The notes beneath the pieces were generated by a model, which worked only from the letters and a program-made list of their open reading frames with translations, ran no database searches and was not told the origin of the DNA. A program made the translations under genes and the position numbers. DNA of 64,000 nucleotides from MH13 sp040219355 (lineage in GTDB: Bacteria > Pseudomonadota > Alphaproteobacteria > Rhizobiales > MH13), in NCBI GenBank assembly GCA_040219355.1, contig JAVJSN010000003.1, positions 1-64,000 on the forward strand, given 5' to 3'. Below are positions 18,167 through 26,805 of this stretch, in pieces; the stretch's first letter is position 1, and every line of letters begins with the position of its first letter.

Positions 18167-18598
18167 GGCGTTCGCCCTTCTTCATCGGTTCGCTCACGGG
18201 TTTGTGAGCACACCGTGAAGGTGAGCGAGACGCGACCCTTGCACCAGTTAAGGGTGCGTCATGTTCCCAGTTTGTCCGTTAAAAGTGCGTCATGACATTT
18301 TGGACAGGTTGGGATGTGGATATGCTTGGGTTGGCGAAGGCGGCCGCGCTTAAAGGTGAGGATAAGGGGAGCTGCTTGGAGCCCAAACTTATGCCTTCGT
18401 CATCGTGTAGCGCGAATGGCAGCCAGTCAATTGAGTGTTTCCAGAGATCAGAGTAGTATCTGCGTAAGGCCTTGCTCAGGCCTCCCCCCTCCACTGGGGC
18501 AGCATTCGACATGCGGAGCGATACCATTTCGAACCCAACCTGTTCGAGCACGCGCATAAGGAGGGATTGCGGAGACCGCTTTAAAGAGGAGGGTTAGG
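18167..18598. other. Intergenic region with IS-end-like direct repeats
   Basis: This 432-base spacer lies between the divergent YHYH and RecA-fold genes. It holds the direct repeat at 18247-18294, listed separately. A 92-codon minus-strand frame at 18279-18557 has no recognisable domain and is not called. The strong AGAGGAGGG ribosome site at its right end serves the 18599 gene. No tRNA or terminator was seen. Confidence 0.5.
18247..18294. repeat. Two 17-base direct repeats, 31-base period
   Basis: The motif GTTAARRGTGCGTCATG occurs at 18247-18263 and 18278-18294 and matches at 15 of 17 positions. Short repeated terminal motifs of this kind are found in the ends of IS21-type elements, but no transposase remains nearby. 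This could be an IS-end remnant or a regulatory direct repeat. Confidence 0.45.
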
Positions 18599-19312
18599 AT
18601 GAGACTGTCATCACCGATATACAAACTTAAGCGTCAGGCAAAAATGCTGTCACGCCGCAACGACATTCGGCTTAACGAGGCACTCAATCGCATTGCTAAA
18701 CAAGAAGGCTTCAAGGACTGGAGCCACTTGGCGTCCAACCACTCTAGAGTGACACCTGCCAGGAAAATCATAAAACAGATCAATTCGAGCGATATGGTTC
18801 TGATCGGCGCACGGCCCGGTCACGGCAAAACACTTCTGGGGCTGGAAATCGTTGCCTTAGCTGAACAAGTTGACCGCACAGGCTATTTCTTCACCCTGGA
18901 TTACAATGAAGCGGATGTTTGGGATCGGATTGAAGAGCTAGGGTTTGATCCTGGGCGACTTGACCGCCCTATCGTTGTCGAAACTTCAGACGACATCTGC
19001 ACCGACCATATTGTGGATTGTCTAAGCAGAACGTCCGATCACGCGTTGATCGTTGTCGATTACCTGCAACTGTTAGATCAAAAGCGAAGCAACCCTTCGC
19101 TTGAGCATCAAGTCCGAGCGCTCAAGAAATTTGCCGCCGAAAGTGGTACGATTGTTGTGATGATCTCTCAGATCGACCGCGCTTTTGAGCTGTCCTCAGA
19201 TGTCATGCCAAGCATTGATGATGTTCGATTGCCAAATCCCGTCGATCTGTCGCTTTTTGATCAACGATGTTTCTTACATGGTGGCGAAGTCCAGTTAGAG
19301 ATGGCAGCTTAA
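18599..19312 (+). CDS. Small DnaB/RAD55-like RecA-fold ATPase
   Basis: The 237-residue protein has Walker A GARPGHGKT at 70-78 and Walker B ALIVVDYLQLLD at 149-160. A VVMISQIDR strand at 187-194 parallels the LSQLSR of DnaB; the true DnaB in this window also has DYLQLL. It therefore resembles the C-terminal helicase domain of DnaB without the primase-binding domain. Residues ~6-46 form a small helical motif (LKRQAKMLSRR...EALNRIAKQEGFKDWSHLA) also seen at the ends of other rhizobial proteins. Whether it unwinds DNA is unknown. AGGAGG precedes the ATG. Base use is more A/T-rich than in neighbours. Confidence 0.75.
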   Translation: MRLSSPIYKLKRQAKMLSRRNDIRLNEALNRIAKQEGFKDWSHLASNHSRVTPARKIIKQINSSDMVLIGARPGHGKTLLGLEIVALAEQVDRTGYFFTLDYNEADVWDRIEELGFDPGRLDRPIVVETSDDICTDHIVDCLSRTSDHALIVVDYLQLLDQKRSNPSLEHQVRALKKFAAESGTIVVMISQIDRAFELSSDVMPSIDDVRLPNPVDLSLFDQRCFLHGGEVQLEMAA

Positions 19313-19342
19313 AGCTGCCGTCAAACAAGCTCTCAAGCCAAC

Positions 19343-19371
19343 AAAAAAGGGCGACCAGATGGTCGCCCTTT
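19343..19371. terminator. Bidirectional intrinsic terminator
   Basis: A perfect 8-bp stem GGGCGACC / GGTCGCCC with loop AGAT lies between the converging RecA-fold gene and ndk. A run of six A precedes it and three T follow, so it should end ndk transcripts well and plus-strand transcripts more weakly. Confidence 0.8.
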
Positions 19372-19393
19372 GAACTTCTAATATCGTTCGGCT

Positions 19394-19816
19394 TCAGCCA
19401 ACGATTTCCAGCTCAGAGAACCAGTAGGCAATCTCTTCAGCCGCTGTTTCAGCAGCGTCAGAGCCGTGAACCGAGTTTTCGCCAATCGACAAAGCGAACT
19501 CTTTGCGGATTGTGCCTTCGTCAGCTTCGGCCGGGTTGGTCGCGCCCATCACTTCGCGGTTACGGGTGATGGCGTTTTCGCCTTCGAGCACCTGAACAAC
19601 CGTCGGTGCGGACGACATGAAGTCGACCAGCTCATCAAAGAAGGGGCGCTCGCGGTGCACGGCGTAAAAGCCTTCAGCGTCTTTGCGGCTCATCCACACG
19701 CGCTTGGCGGCAACAACGCGCAGGCCAGCAGCTTCGAGTTTGGCGGTGATCTGACCGGTAAGATTGCGGCGCGTCGCGTCCGGCTTGATCATGGAGAATG
19801 TGCGTTCGATGGCCAT
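19394..19816 (-). CDS. ndk: Nucleoside diphosphate kinase
   Basis: The 140-residue enzyme equilibrates NTP and NDP pools through a phosphohistidine. The catalytic His117 lies in GENSVHGSD, and TFSMIKPDATRRNLTG opens the fold. The size is exactly typical. ATG at 19816 has AGGA about eight bases upstream; the longer frame from 19867 adds 17 residues not found in the family. The gene ends at a strong hairpin. It stands alone on the minus strand. Confidence 0.97.
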   Translation of the reverse strand: MAIERTFSMIKPDATRRNLTGQITAKLEAAGLRVVAAKRVWMSRKDAEGFYAVHRERPFFDELVDFMSSAPTVVQVLEGENAITRNREVMGATNPAEADEGTIRKEFALSIGENSVHGSDAAETAAEEIAYWFSELEIVG

Positions 19817-19928
19817 TGCGGCGATCCTATCTTGTATTGGGGGTGAAATTAGAAAACCCGCGTGCACAAACCAGAAGACCCCAGCGGCACAGCAGGTGGG
19901 CGGGCTATAGCCGCTGCGCTGCCTTGCA

Positions 19929-20615
19929 TCAAGTCGCCAGTTTTAACGCCTGTGTCTGGTTGCAGGTTGCGAGCACGCGGTCGAACCAGCTTTGCAGCAC
20001 CTCATCACCGTCCAGTGTATCGTAAGATGAGGTTGCCTTGGCCCAGCAGAAGGATGCGGCCAGGGCTATGTCCGCGAAAAGCAGGCGCTCGCCGCCCAAG
20101 AATGGCGCGTCAGCCAAGCGCCGCTGATAGGGTTTGAGGAAGGTGAGGAACTTCTGGCGCACTTTATCGCGCCCACGCTGTACATCTTCCAACGACATGC
20201 CGAAGCGCTTTTCGCGGCTTTTCCGGAAATAGTCAGCATCTTCAGGTGCCAACTGATTATGGATGTCGAGAATGATCATGCGGCTGATGGTTGGATAGAG
20301 CCCGGTGACAATCAGGTTGTCGATGAGCGCCGCGTTCTCGACACCCCCTTCGCCACCAAACACGTTGGGCGTATCAGCGTATGTGGCTTCCAGATAACGG
20401 CAAATCTCAAAGCTCTCGGTGACCGTTGTTTCGCCATCGACCAACACAGGGACAGTTTTATGGATGCCCTCAAGCGCTTTGGGTATCTGCGTGAATGCGG
20501 TGGGCCGGCTTTGAAAATCCAACCCTTTGTAGCCGAGGGTTAAACGGGCGCGCCAAGAGTAGGCTGAGAACAGTCTGTCCGGTTCGGCCCCGCAAAGTTC
20601 ATAGAGTGATCGCAT
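19929..20615 (-). CDS. Glutathione S-transferase family protein
   Basis: The 228-residue protein shows an N-terminal thioredoxin-like domain (LFSAYSWRARLTLGYKGLDF, then KTVPVLVDGETTVTESFEICRYLE with the cis-Pro and glutathione-contact Glu-Ser) and an all-helical C-terminal domain. A Ser/Tyr-Ser pair near residues 16-18 could be the thiol-activating residue. The substrate is unknown. GAGGAG before ATG at 20615 fixes the start; the upstream frame to 20714 would overlap the divergent ABC-F gene. Confidence 0.85.
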   Translation of the reverse strand: MRSLYELCGAEPDRLFSAYSWRARLTLGYKGLDFQSRPTAFTQIPKALEGIHKTVPVLVDGETTVTESFEICRYLEATYADTPNVFGGEGGVENAALIDNLIVTGLYPTISRMIILDIHNQLAPEDADYFRKSREKRFGMSLEDVQRGRDKVRQKFLTFLKPYQRRLADAPFLGGERLLFADIALAASFCWAKATSSYDTLDGDEVLQSWFDRVLATCNQTQALKLAT

Positions 20616-20691
20616 CGCGCCGCTCCTCTTTTGTGCATGTGTTGTCGATATGCCGCTAGACCATGCCGCGGCACAATGATAGCTCGGCACC

Positions 20692-22590
20692 ATGCTAGAA
20701 ATTTCCAATCTCACCTATCGGCTGGGCGACCGGCTTTTGTTCGATGGCGCGTCGGCCACCATCCAGCGTGGCGCCAAAGTCGGCTTTGTAGGCCGCAACG
20801 GGTCGGGCAAGACAACGCTGTTCAAGCTGATACGCGGCGAAATCGCACCAGAAAGTGGCGAAATTCGCCTGCCATCGCGCATGCGCCTTGGTGGCGTGGA
20901 CCAGGAAGTGCCTGCCGGGCCACAAGCGTTGCTGGAGATCGTGCTTGCCGCCGATACAGAGCGCGCATCGCTTTTGGCTGAGGCTGAAACAGCCACCGAC
21001 CCCACGCGCATCAGCGATATTCAGCTTCGGCTGGCCGATATCGATGCGCATTCAGCAGAATCACGCGCGGCGCGCATTCTCCAAGGTTTGGGGTTTGACC
21101 ATGTTGCGCAACAGCGCCCTGCATCGGATTTCTCCGGCGGTTGGCGCATGCGCGTCGCTTTGGCGGCGGTACTTTTTTCAGCACCAGATCTCTTGTTGCT
21201 CGATGAGCCGACCAACTATCTCGATTTGGAAGGCGCGCTTTGGCTGGAATCCTATCTGGGCAAATATCCCTACACGCTGATGGTCATTTCCCATGACCGT
21301 GATTTGCTCAACAGCGCGGTCAACCAAACGCTGCATCTCGATCAGCGTCGGTTGCAACTGTATGGCGGCGCGTTTGACACTTTCGACAAACAGCGCCGCA
21401 TTCAGCTTGCCGTTGAAGAGAAGGCGCAGGCCAAGCAGGCTGCCCGCCGCGCGCACATGCAATCGTTTGTGGATCGGTTCAAAGCCAAAGCCTCCAAAGC
21501 CAAGCAGGCGCAAAGCCGCGTGAAAATGCTGGAAAAAATGGAACCCATGGCGCTGCGCCAAGACGAACGCGTTGCGCCGTTTCATTTCCAAGGGCCAGAC
21601 AAACCCAAGGCGCCGCCGCTTATCAATGGTCGCGATCTGGCGGTTGGCTATGAAGACGACAAAGCGATCCTCTCGCGTATGACGTTCCGGATTGATCCCG
21701 ACGACCGGATCGCGCTGCTCGGGCAAAACGGCAACGGCAAATCGACCTTCGCCAAGATGATTGCCGGACGGCTCACCCGCCAAGCGGGCGATTTGACGTT
21801 TCCAGGCAAGATGAAGGTGGCGTTTTTCACCCAACACCAGCTTGATGATCTCAACCCCAAAGAGTCGCCCGTCGATACCGTGCGCAAACGCATGCCTGAG
21901 GCAGGCGAGGCCAAAGTGCGCGGCAAAGCGGCACAAATGGGTTTTGATCGCCTGCGCATGGATACCCCAGCCGGTCAGCTTTCTGGTGGTGAACGCGCCA
22001 GGCTATTGCTGGGTTTGATCACGTTTGACGGGTCGGACATTCTGATCCTCGATGAGCCAACCAACCACCTTGATATGGAAAGCCGCGAGGCACTTGTTGA
22101 AGCGTTGTCAGAGTATGACGGTGCAGTGATCATCATCAGCCATGATCGCCATTTGATCGAAGCGACAGCGGACAGGCTTTGGGTGGTCGGTGATGGGACT
22201 GTGAAGCCGTATGAGGACGACCTTTCAGCCTATCGCCAGGCGATTTTGCGTGGCGTTGATGGGGGCAAGCAGAAGACCGTAAAGGCAGGGACAAGGGCAA
22301 AGAAAGCTGAGCCGAAGAGCGCGCCTACGGCGCCAAAATCAGCACGGCCAAGCAATGTTTCTCTGCTCAAAAAGCAGGTGGCAGAAGCTGAAACACGCCT
22401 TAAAACGATCCGCGCCGAACTGGCCAAGATCGATAAGGACCTTGCCAACCCGAAGCTTTACGCAATGAACCCACAAAAAGGCGCCAAGCTCTCTGCACGA
22501 CGCGCCAAGGGCGCGGAAGCCCTCGACAGTTGGGAAGCGCGCTGGCTCGATCTCAATGCGGCTTTGGAAGAGGCCGGGGAAAAGGTCTAA
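20692..22590 (+). CDS. ABC-F family ATPase (Uup/YheS-like)
   Basis: The 632-residue protein has two ABC ATPase domains and no membrane segments. Domain 1 has GRNGSGKTTLF, signature FSGGWRMR and Walker B LLLLDEPTNYLD; domain 2 has GQNGNGKSTFAKM, LSGGERARLLL and LILDEPTNHLD. The interdomain linker (~245-290) is Lys/Ala/Arg-rich, as in ribosome-binding ABC-F proteins. A C-terminal coiled coil (~545-630) resembles that of Uup. Likely roles are at the ribosome or in DNA-related processes; the subgroup is not certain. Confidence 0.92.
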   Translation: MLEISNLTYRLGDRLLFDGASATIQRGAKVGFVGRNGSGKTTLFKLIRGEIAPESGEIRLPSRMRLGGVDQEVPAGPQALLEIVLAADTERASLLAEAETATDPTRISDIQLRLADIDAHSAESRAARILQGLGFDHVAQQRPASDFSGGWRMRVALAAVLFSAPDLLLLDEPTNYLDLEGALWLESYLGKYPYTLMVISHDRDLLNSAVNQTLHLDQRRLQLYGGAFDTFDKQRRIQLAVEEKAQAKQAARRAHMQSFVDRFKAKASKAKQAQSRVKMLEKMEPMALRQDERVAPFHFQGPDKPKAPPLINGRDLAVGYEDDKAILSRMTFRIDPDDRIALLGQNGNGKSTFAKMIAGRLTRQAGDLTFPGKMKVAFFTQHQLDDLNPKESPVDTVRKRMPEAGEAKVRGKAAQMGFDRLRMDTPAGQLSGGERARLLLGLITFDGSDILILDEPTNHLDMESREALVEALSEYDGAVIIISHDRHLIEATADRLWVVGDGTVKPYEDDLSAYRQAILRGVDGGKQKTVKAGTRAKKAEPKSAPTAPKSARPSNVSLLKKQVAEAETRLKTIRAELAKIDKDLANPKLYAMNPQKGAKLSARRAKGAEALDSWEARWLDLNAALEEAGEKV

Positions 22591-22624
22591 CTCTCGGCTC
22601 TGTTCCGTCGGAACAACCGCGGGT

Positions 22625-23203
22625 TTAGCGGAAACCGATAAACTCCACATAGTCTTGCAGCACGGTTTCCCACCACACCAGATCATCGCGGAAGGTTTCC
22701 AGCGCGATTCCATGGCGGGTGTTGATGGCGATCTGGATCACCGCATCGCCATCATCGCGAATGTAGGCTTTGCCGAAGCGTCGCGTGGAGTTCCATTCGT
22801 TCATTCGATCGACGGTCAGACCTTCCATCTCGAACGAAGCCGTGAAGGACAGGTCGGCGCAATCTGGTTCGCAGTTGTAAACGTCGACGGCAAAATTAAT
22901 GCCGTTGAGTGTTGCGGCGATATACTCTTCACCATTGCCATCGCGATCCACGCGCGCAGTTCCGATTTCTGCCACCAAGGGGCATAACTCATTGATATTG
23001 GCAAAGACCGATCCGATTGGCGCAGGGCCCGTACAAGAGGTTGATGGCGCGGTGATGGGGGCCTTTTGCGCAACAGGCGAAGTATCCATCGGCTCGCCTG
23101 AACGATCATGCATCGCGGCGCTGGCGGTCCATGGCAAAAGGCAAGCAAGCGCCAGTCCAGTGAGTGCGGTTGTCTGCCGAATGGTTTGAATGTGTGTCGC
23201 CAT
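22625..23203 (-). CDS. YbjN-domain exported protein
   Basis: The 192-residue protein has a signal peptide (cleavage near ASA|AMHD). A Cys-containing middle region (STSCTGP, INELCPLV, YNCEPDCADLSF) may form disulfides. The C-terminal ~100 residues match the YbjN pattern: SFTASFEMEG, GKAYIRDDGDAVIQI, and an acidic-aromatic DDLVWWETVLQDY. YbjN proteins are linked to motility and stress phenotypes without a known biochemical role. ATG at 23203 has GAGGGAG upstream and removes an unlikely 19-residue extension. Confidence 0.75.
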   Translation of the reverse strand: MATHIQTIRQTTALTGLALACLLPWTASAAMHDRSGEPMDTSPVAQKAPITAPSTSCTGPAPIGSVFANINELCPLVAEIGTARVDRDGNGEEYIAATLNGINFAVDVYNCEPDCADLSFTASFEMEGLTVDRMNEWNSTRRFGKAYIRDDGDAVIQIAINTRHGIALETFRDDLVWWETVLQDYVEFIGFR

Positions 23204-23305
23204 GAATGCTCTCCCTCTGCAGGCTCTTAAGGTTTTGACCCACTTGGGTGAAACCTGCATGGCATTGGCGTTGACGTCAAACCGACTTATGCAAAAAACT
23301 GATGC

Positions 23306-23767
23306 TCATTGATCAGCGCGCTGCCATGCACCGGTATCTGACTGGCGCCAATAGGACAGGGTGTGACCTGCATCACGCAATGTTTTCCAAACACCGCGCG
23401 CATCCTGCACCGCTGAGGGGTTGGTCCCATCAAACATCAAAATCGCGCGTTCGTAATCGCTCAATGTGTGGTGTTCGTCGGGCAAGGCGCCCTCAACGAA
23501 GAAACGAACCGCAGCGCTGTTCGGATTGCCTGATGTAGCCGACAACCAGATGGGGTGACGTTCCGGATCACTTGCGCCCTCGCCGGCATGCGGCAAAAAA
23601 CTCGCCTCGCTGAAGGTCCACAAATGCTCATCTAACTCGGCTATGCGCGAGGGTTCGCCGACCTCCACAACCACTCGCCAATCGCGCTCAAGGCATTTGG
23701 CAAGCAGTTGCGGCAAGGCGGTTTCCAAGCTGATGGTCTGCAAGTGATAGAACGCGACATCAGCCAT
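23306..23767 (-). CDS. holC: DNA polymerase III chi subunit
   Basis: The 153-residue protein has the HolC pattern: VAFYHLQTISLETALPQLLAKCLERDWRVVV at the start and the later hydrophobic WLSATSGNPNSAAVRFFVEGA. Chi links the clamp loader to SSB during replication. It follows pepA after 11 bases on the same strand, a pairing found widely in proteobacteria. HolD, its usual partner, is absent from the window and is usually not found in alphaproteobacteria. Confidence 0.93.
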   Translation of the reverse strand: MADVAFYHLQTISLETALPQLLAKCLERDWRVVVEVGEPSRIAELDEHLWTFSEASFLPHAGEGASDPERHPIWLSATSGNPNSAAVRFFVEGALPDEHHTLSDYERAILMFDGTNPSAVQDARGVWKTLRDAGHTLSYWRQSDTGAWQRADQ

Positions 23768-23778
23768 TTTTCAGAAGC

Positions 23779-25293
23779 TTAGCTCTCTTCGTGCACGGCG
23801 CGAATGTAGTCGTTAAGCAAGCGTACGCCAAACCCTGACCCGAACGACTGGTTGATGTCGGATTTGGGCGCAGACATTGCTGCTCCCGCCACATCAAGGT
23901 GCGCCCAAGGCGTGTCGCCGACAAAGCGCTGCAAAAACTGTGCAGCGGTGATCGAGCCAGCAAATCGGCCGCCGGTGTTTTTCATGTCCGCGAAGCGCGA
24001 ATTGATCATCTTGTCGTAGGCAGGGCCGATTGGCAGGCGCCAAACCTTTTCGCCGGTGCGCTGCCCAGCTTCATGAAGATCAGTCGCCAGATCATCATCA
24101 TTGGAAAACAGTCCGGCATACTCTTGACCGAGTGCCACCAAAATGGCGCCGGTCAACGTCGCCAAGTCGATCATCACCTTTGGTTCAAAGGTTGTGCGGG
24201 TGTAGTGCAGCGCATCGGCAAGCACCAAACGGCCTTCTGCATCGGTGTTGATGATCTCGATGGTTTTGCCAGCCATTGAGGTCACAATATCACCTGGACG
24301 CTGAGCGTTACCGTCCGGCATGTTTTCCACCAGGCCAATAACTCCAACGGCATTGACCTTGGCATTCCGTGCCGCCAGCGCGTGCATCAGGCCTACAACG
24401 CAGGCCGCGCCGCCCATATCGCCCTTCATGTCTTCCATGCCGCCGGATGGTTTGATGGAAATCCCGCCGGAATCAAAAACAACACCCTTACCGACAATGG
24501 CCACCGGCTTGTCGTTGGCGCCACCTTTCCACTCCATGATGGCCATACGCGCCGGCTTGGCTGAGCCCTGCGCCACGCCGAGCAGAGCTCCCATGCCGAG
24601 CTCTCGCATCGCCGCGTCATCAAGCACTGTGACCTTAACGCCAAGCTCATCGAGAGCCTGCGCGACACCTGCAAACTCTTCAGGGCCGAGAATGTTCGGT
24701 GGTTCGTTGACGAGATCGCGAGCAAGCATCGTACCCGAGGCGACAGCATCGGCTTCGTGGAACGCGGCCTCGAGTGCGTCTTTGTCCGTGGTTAGCACCG
24801 TGACAGCCAGAGCCGGAGGCGAGGAGTCTTCCTCGCCATTCTCATCGTCCTTCTCCAGGAGGCTTTTATAGCGATCAAAACGGTAGGCGCCCAGTTTCAG
24901 ACCGGCCAGAATGCTCGCGGCATCATCAGCATCCATATCATCGACCACAATGGTCGCTTCGGTAGCTTTTGAAAGTGCCGAGGCTACCTTGCCGCCAAGG
25001 TTGAGATGCGGTTCAGGGTCCTTGGCCTTGTCCGAGTTGGCTCCAACAAGGATTGTTTTGGCCGATGGCGCCCCCGGCAAAGCGTAAAGGATTACCGTTT
25101 CACCCCAACCAGCCTTGAAGCCAGATGCCTTGGCGGCGGTGGTCAGCGCTCCCTCCCCGGCCTTATCGAGCATAGCGGCCGAGCCAGAGAAAGACTCAGC
25201 GCTCTTTGCAAAAATCACCAGGGGGCCTTCCGGCAGGTCTCTAAAATCGTCTTCGATCGCATGTGCAACAAATGTGAAGGAAAGCTGGGACAT
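23779..25293 (-). CDS. pepA: Leucyl aminopeptidase (PepA, M17)
   Basis: The 504-residue dizinc aminopeptidase has its metal and catalytic residues in KGVVFDSGGISIKPSGGMEDMKGDMGGAA and in NTDAEGRLVLADAL, the M17 signature. The N-terminal third is the variable macro-like domain. GAGG five bases before ATG at 25293 sets the start; the longer frame to 25410 is unlikely. Besides peptide turnover, PepA of some bacteria binds DNA, which is not testable here. It is in an operon with holC and divergent from lptF. Confidence 0.95.
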   Translation of the reverse strand: MSQLSFTFVAHAIEDDFRDLPEGPLVIFAKSAESFSGSAAMLDKAGEGALTTAAKASGFKAGWGETVILYALPGAPSAKTILVGANSDKAKDPEPHLNLGGKVASALSKATEATIVVDDMDADDAASILAGLKLGAYRFDRYKSLLEKDDENGEEDSSPPALAVTVLTTDKDALEAAFHEADAVASGTMLARDLVNEPPNILGPEEFAGVAQALDELGVKVTVLDDAAMRELGMGALLGVAQGSAKPARMAIMEWKGGANDKPVAIVGKGVVFDSGGISIKPSGGMEDMKGDMGGAACVVGLMHALAARNAKVNAVGVIGLVENMPDGNAQRPGDIVTSMAGKTIEIINTDAEGRLVLADALHYTRTTFEPKVMIDLATLTGAILVALGQEYAGLFSNDDDLATDLHEAGQRTGEKVWRLPIGPAYDKMINSRFADMKNTGGRFAGSITAAQFLQRFVGDTPWAHLDVAGAAMSAPKSDINQSFGSGFGVRLLNDYIRAVHEES

Positions 25294-25623
25294 TGAATCC
25301 TCGTGTTGGGTAAAGCGTTTGGTGCCTGTGCAGACACGCCGTGTTGCATCCTGAGGTGGCCCATGGCGCGCGTTTTGGCAAGCGTCGCCCAAAAGGTTTG
25401 CCGCATTCACTGGTTCAAAACAATGATGTGACTGGGCATCGTGGACGATCTTGTTTACAAAGACTTAACCCAGTTTCTTGGTCGAACTTTAGCCATTGTG
25501 CGTGGCAATGAAGGTTGGGGATTTTTAAGGGCACCGCGATCATCAGTTCGGTGGCTAGGCGCACAGAGGCAAACTGCCGGCAAGTTTGCGCAGTTGGGCT
25601 GTGGCGTAGGGAGTGATCAACGG
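25294..25623. promoter_or_regulatory. Divergent pepA / lptF upstream region
   Basis: This 330-base spacer between the divergent pepA and lptF starts should hold both promoters. The lptF reading frame stays open back to a GTG at 25441, but those 61 codons have no family similarity and appear non-coding. No clear operator, riboswitch or repeat was noticed. Confidence 0.4.
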
Positions 25624-26802
25624 TTGAAAGTGTTTCGCGTCAGCTTGTTTGACCGCTACTTGTTTCGGCAGGTGGTGCTAACCTTCGTCGGCATGCTCAT
25701 TGCCATAACGGCGGTGATTGTCTGCGCGATCGCTTTGCAAGAGTTGGACGTTGTCACCAATCAGGGCGCGGCGCTTGCGACATTTGCGCTTCTAACGATC
25801 CTTAACTTGCCGCAGATGCTTAGCGCGGTTGCGCCTATCGCGCTGTTTCTTTCTCTCTTGATGACGCTGAACCGCCTGAGTGCTGAAAGCGAAATCGTTG
25901 TCATGAACGCTTCGGGCGGTAGCCCAGCAAGTTTGCTTCGCCCCGTGATGGCCGGCGCTTTGGTGGTGAGCCTTTTTGTGGCCCTTCTTGGCCACGTGAT
26001 TGCTCCGCCAGCGCAAAAAGCCTGGCGCTTTATGATCAGCGATGTGCGCGCTGACCTATTGGCAACGGTCGTGCGCGAAGGCGCGTTTTCCTCGCTCCAA
26101 GAGGGTTTGACGTTTCATATGCGGGCGCGCGAGCCCGGCGGTGTTCTGGCGGATATCATGATCGCCGACACACGAGACTATCCCCAAGAGGTGCTTTATT
26201 TTGCCCAGCGCGGCACGATTGTGCGTGGTGAGCAAGGCGCGTTTTTGTCGGTCGAAGATGGGGTGATCCAAAATCGATCCCAATCGGAGTCAGGTCGGGT
26301 CAATACCGCTTATCTCTATTTTGATAGCTATTCGATTGATTTGAGCTTTGCTGATCGCTCGAGCAACCCCGGCTATTTTAAACCGTCTGAGCAATCGACC
26401 GCTTATCTGCTTAATCCAGACCCTGACGACCCCATTTTGCTCAGCCAGCGCGGACGGTTTGTGAGCGAACTGCACAACCGAATGGCTCTGCCAATCTATC
26501 CGCTTGCCTTTGCAATGATTGTCGCACTTGCCCTTGGCACCCCGCATTCTGGGCGTGCTGGGCGTGCAAAACGCGTGCTGGCTGCTATCGGTGGTGGGGC
26601 TGCTCTGCTGGGCTCTCAATTCGGTGCATCAGGACTCATCTCAGCAGCGCCTTTCACATGGCCTGTGCTCTATCTCATACCTCTCGTGGTACTGATTATC
26701 GGATGGCTTTCGATCTCTCGACGTATTGATTTGAAAGATATCTTCTTGAGGAAGCTCTCCAATCACAGGAAGGTTACGACGCTTCCCCAGGCGGCGGAGT
26801 AA
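25624..26802 (+). CDS. lptF: LPS export permease LptF
   Basis: The 392-residue YjgP/YjgQ-family inner-membrane subunit works with LptG and the ATPase LptB to extract LPS. Three N-terminal helices (LFDRYLFRQVVLTFVGMLIA onward), a periplasmic beta-jellyroll (~150-270) and three C-terminal helices are visible. ELHNRMALPIYPLAFAMIVALALG is a family stretch. No ATG precedes the first helix: TTG at 25624 with GGGAG upstream is preferred, and GTG at 25630 is possible. It is the first gene of a six-gene run. Confidence 0.9.
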   Translation: MKVFRVSLFDRYLFRQVVLTFVGMLIAITAVIVCAIALQELDVVTNQGAALATFALLTILNLPQMLSAVAPIALFLSLLMTLNRLSAESEIVVMNASGGSPASLLRPVMAGALVVSLFVALLGHVIAPPAQKAWRFMISDVRADLLATVVREGAFSSLQEGLTFHMRAREPGGVLADIMIADTRDYPQEVLYFAQRGTIVRGEQGAFLSVEDGVIQNRSQSESGRVNTAYLYFDSYSIDLSFADRSSNPGYFKPSEQSTAYLLNPDPDDPILLSQRGRFVSELHNRMALPIYPLAFAMIVALALGTPHSGRAGRAKRVLAAIGGGAALLGSQFGASGLISAAPFTWPVLYLIPLVVLIIGWLSISRRIDLKDIFLRKLSNHRKVTTLPQAAE

Positions 26803-26805
26803 GCG

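Noticed and set aside
21178..21936. 252-codon minus-strand frame
   Set aside because: Antisense to the well-supported ABC-F gene.
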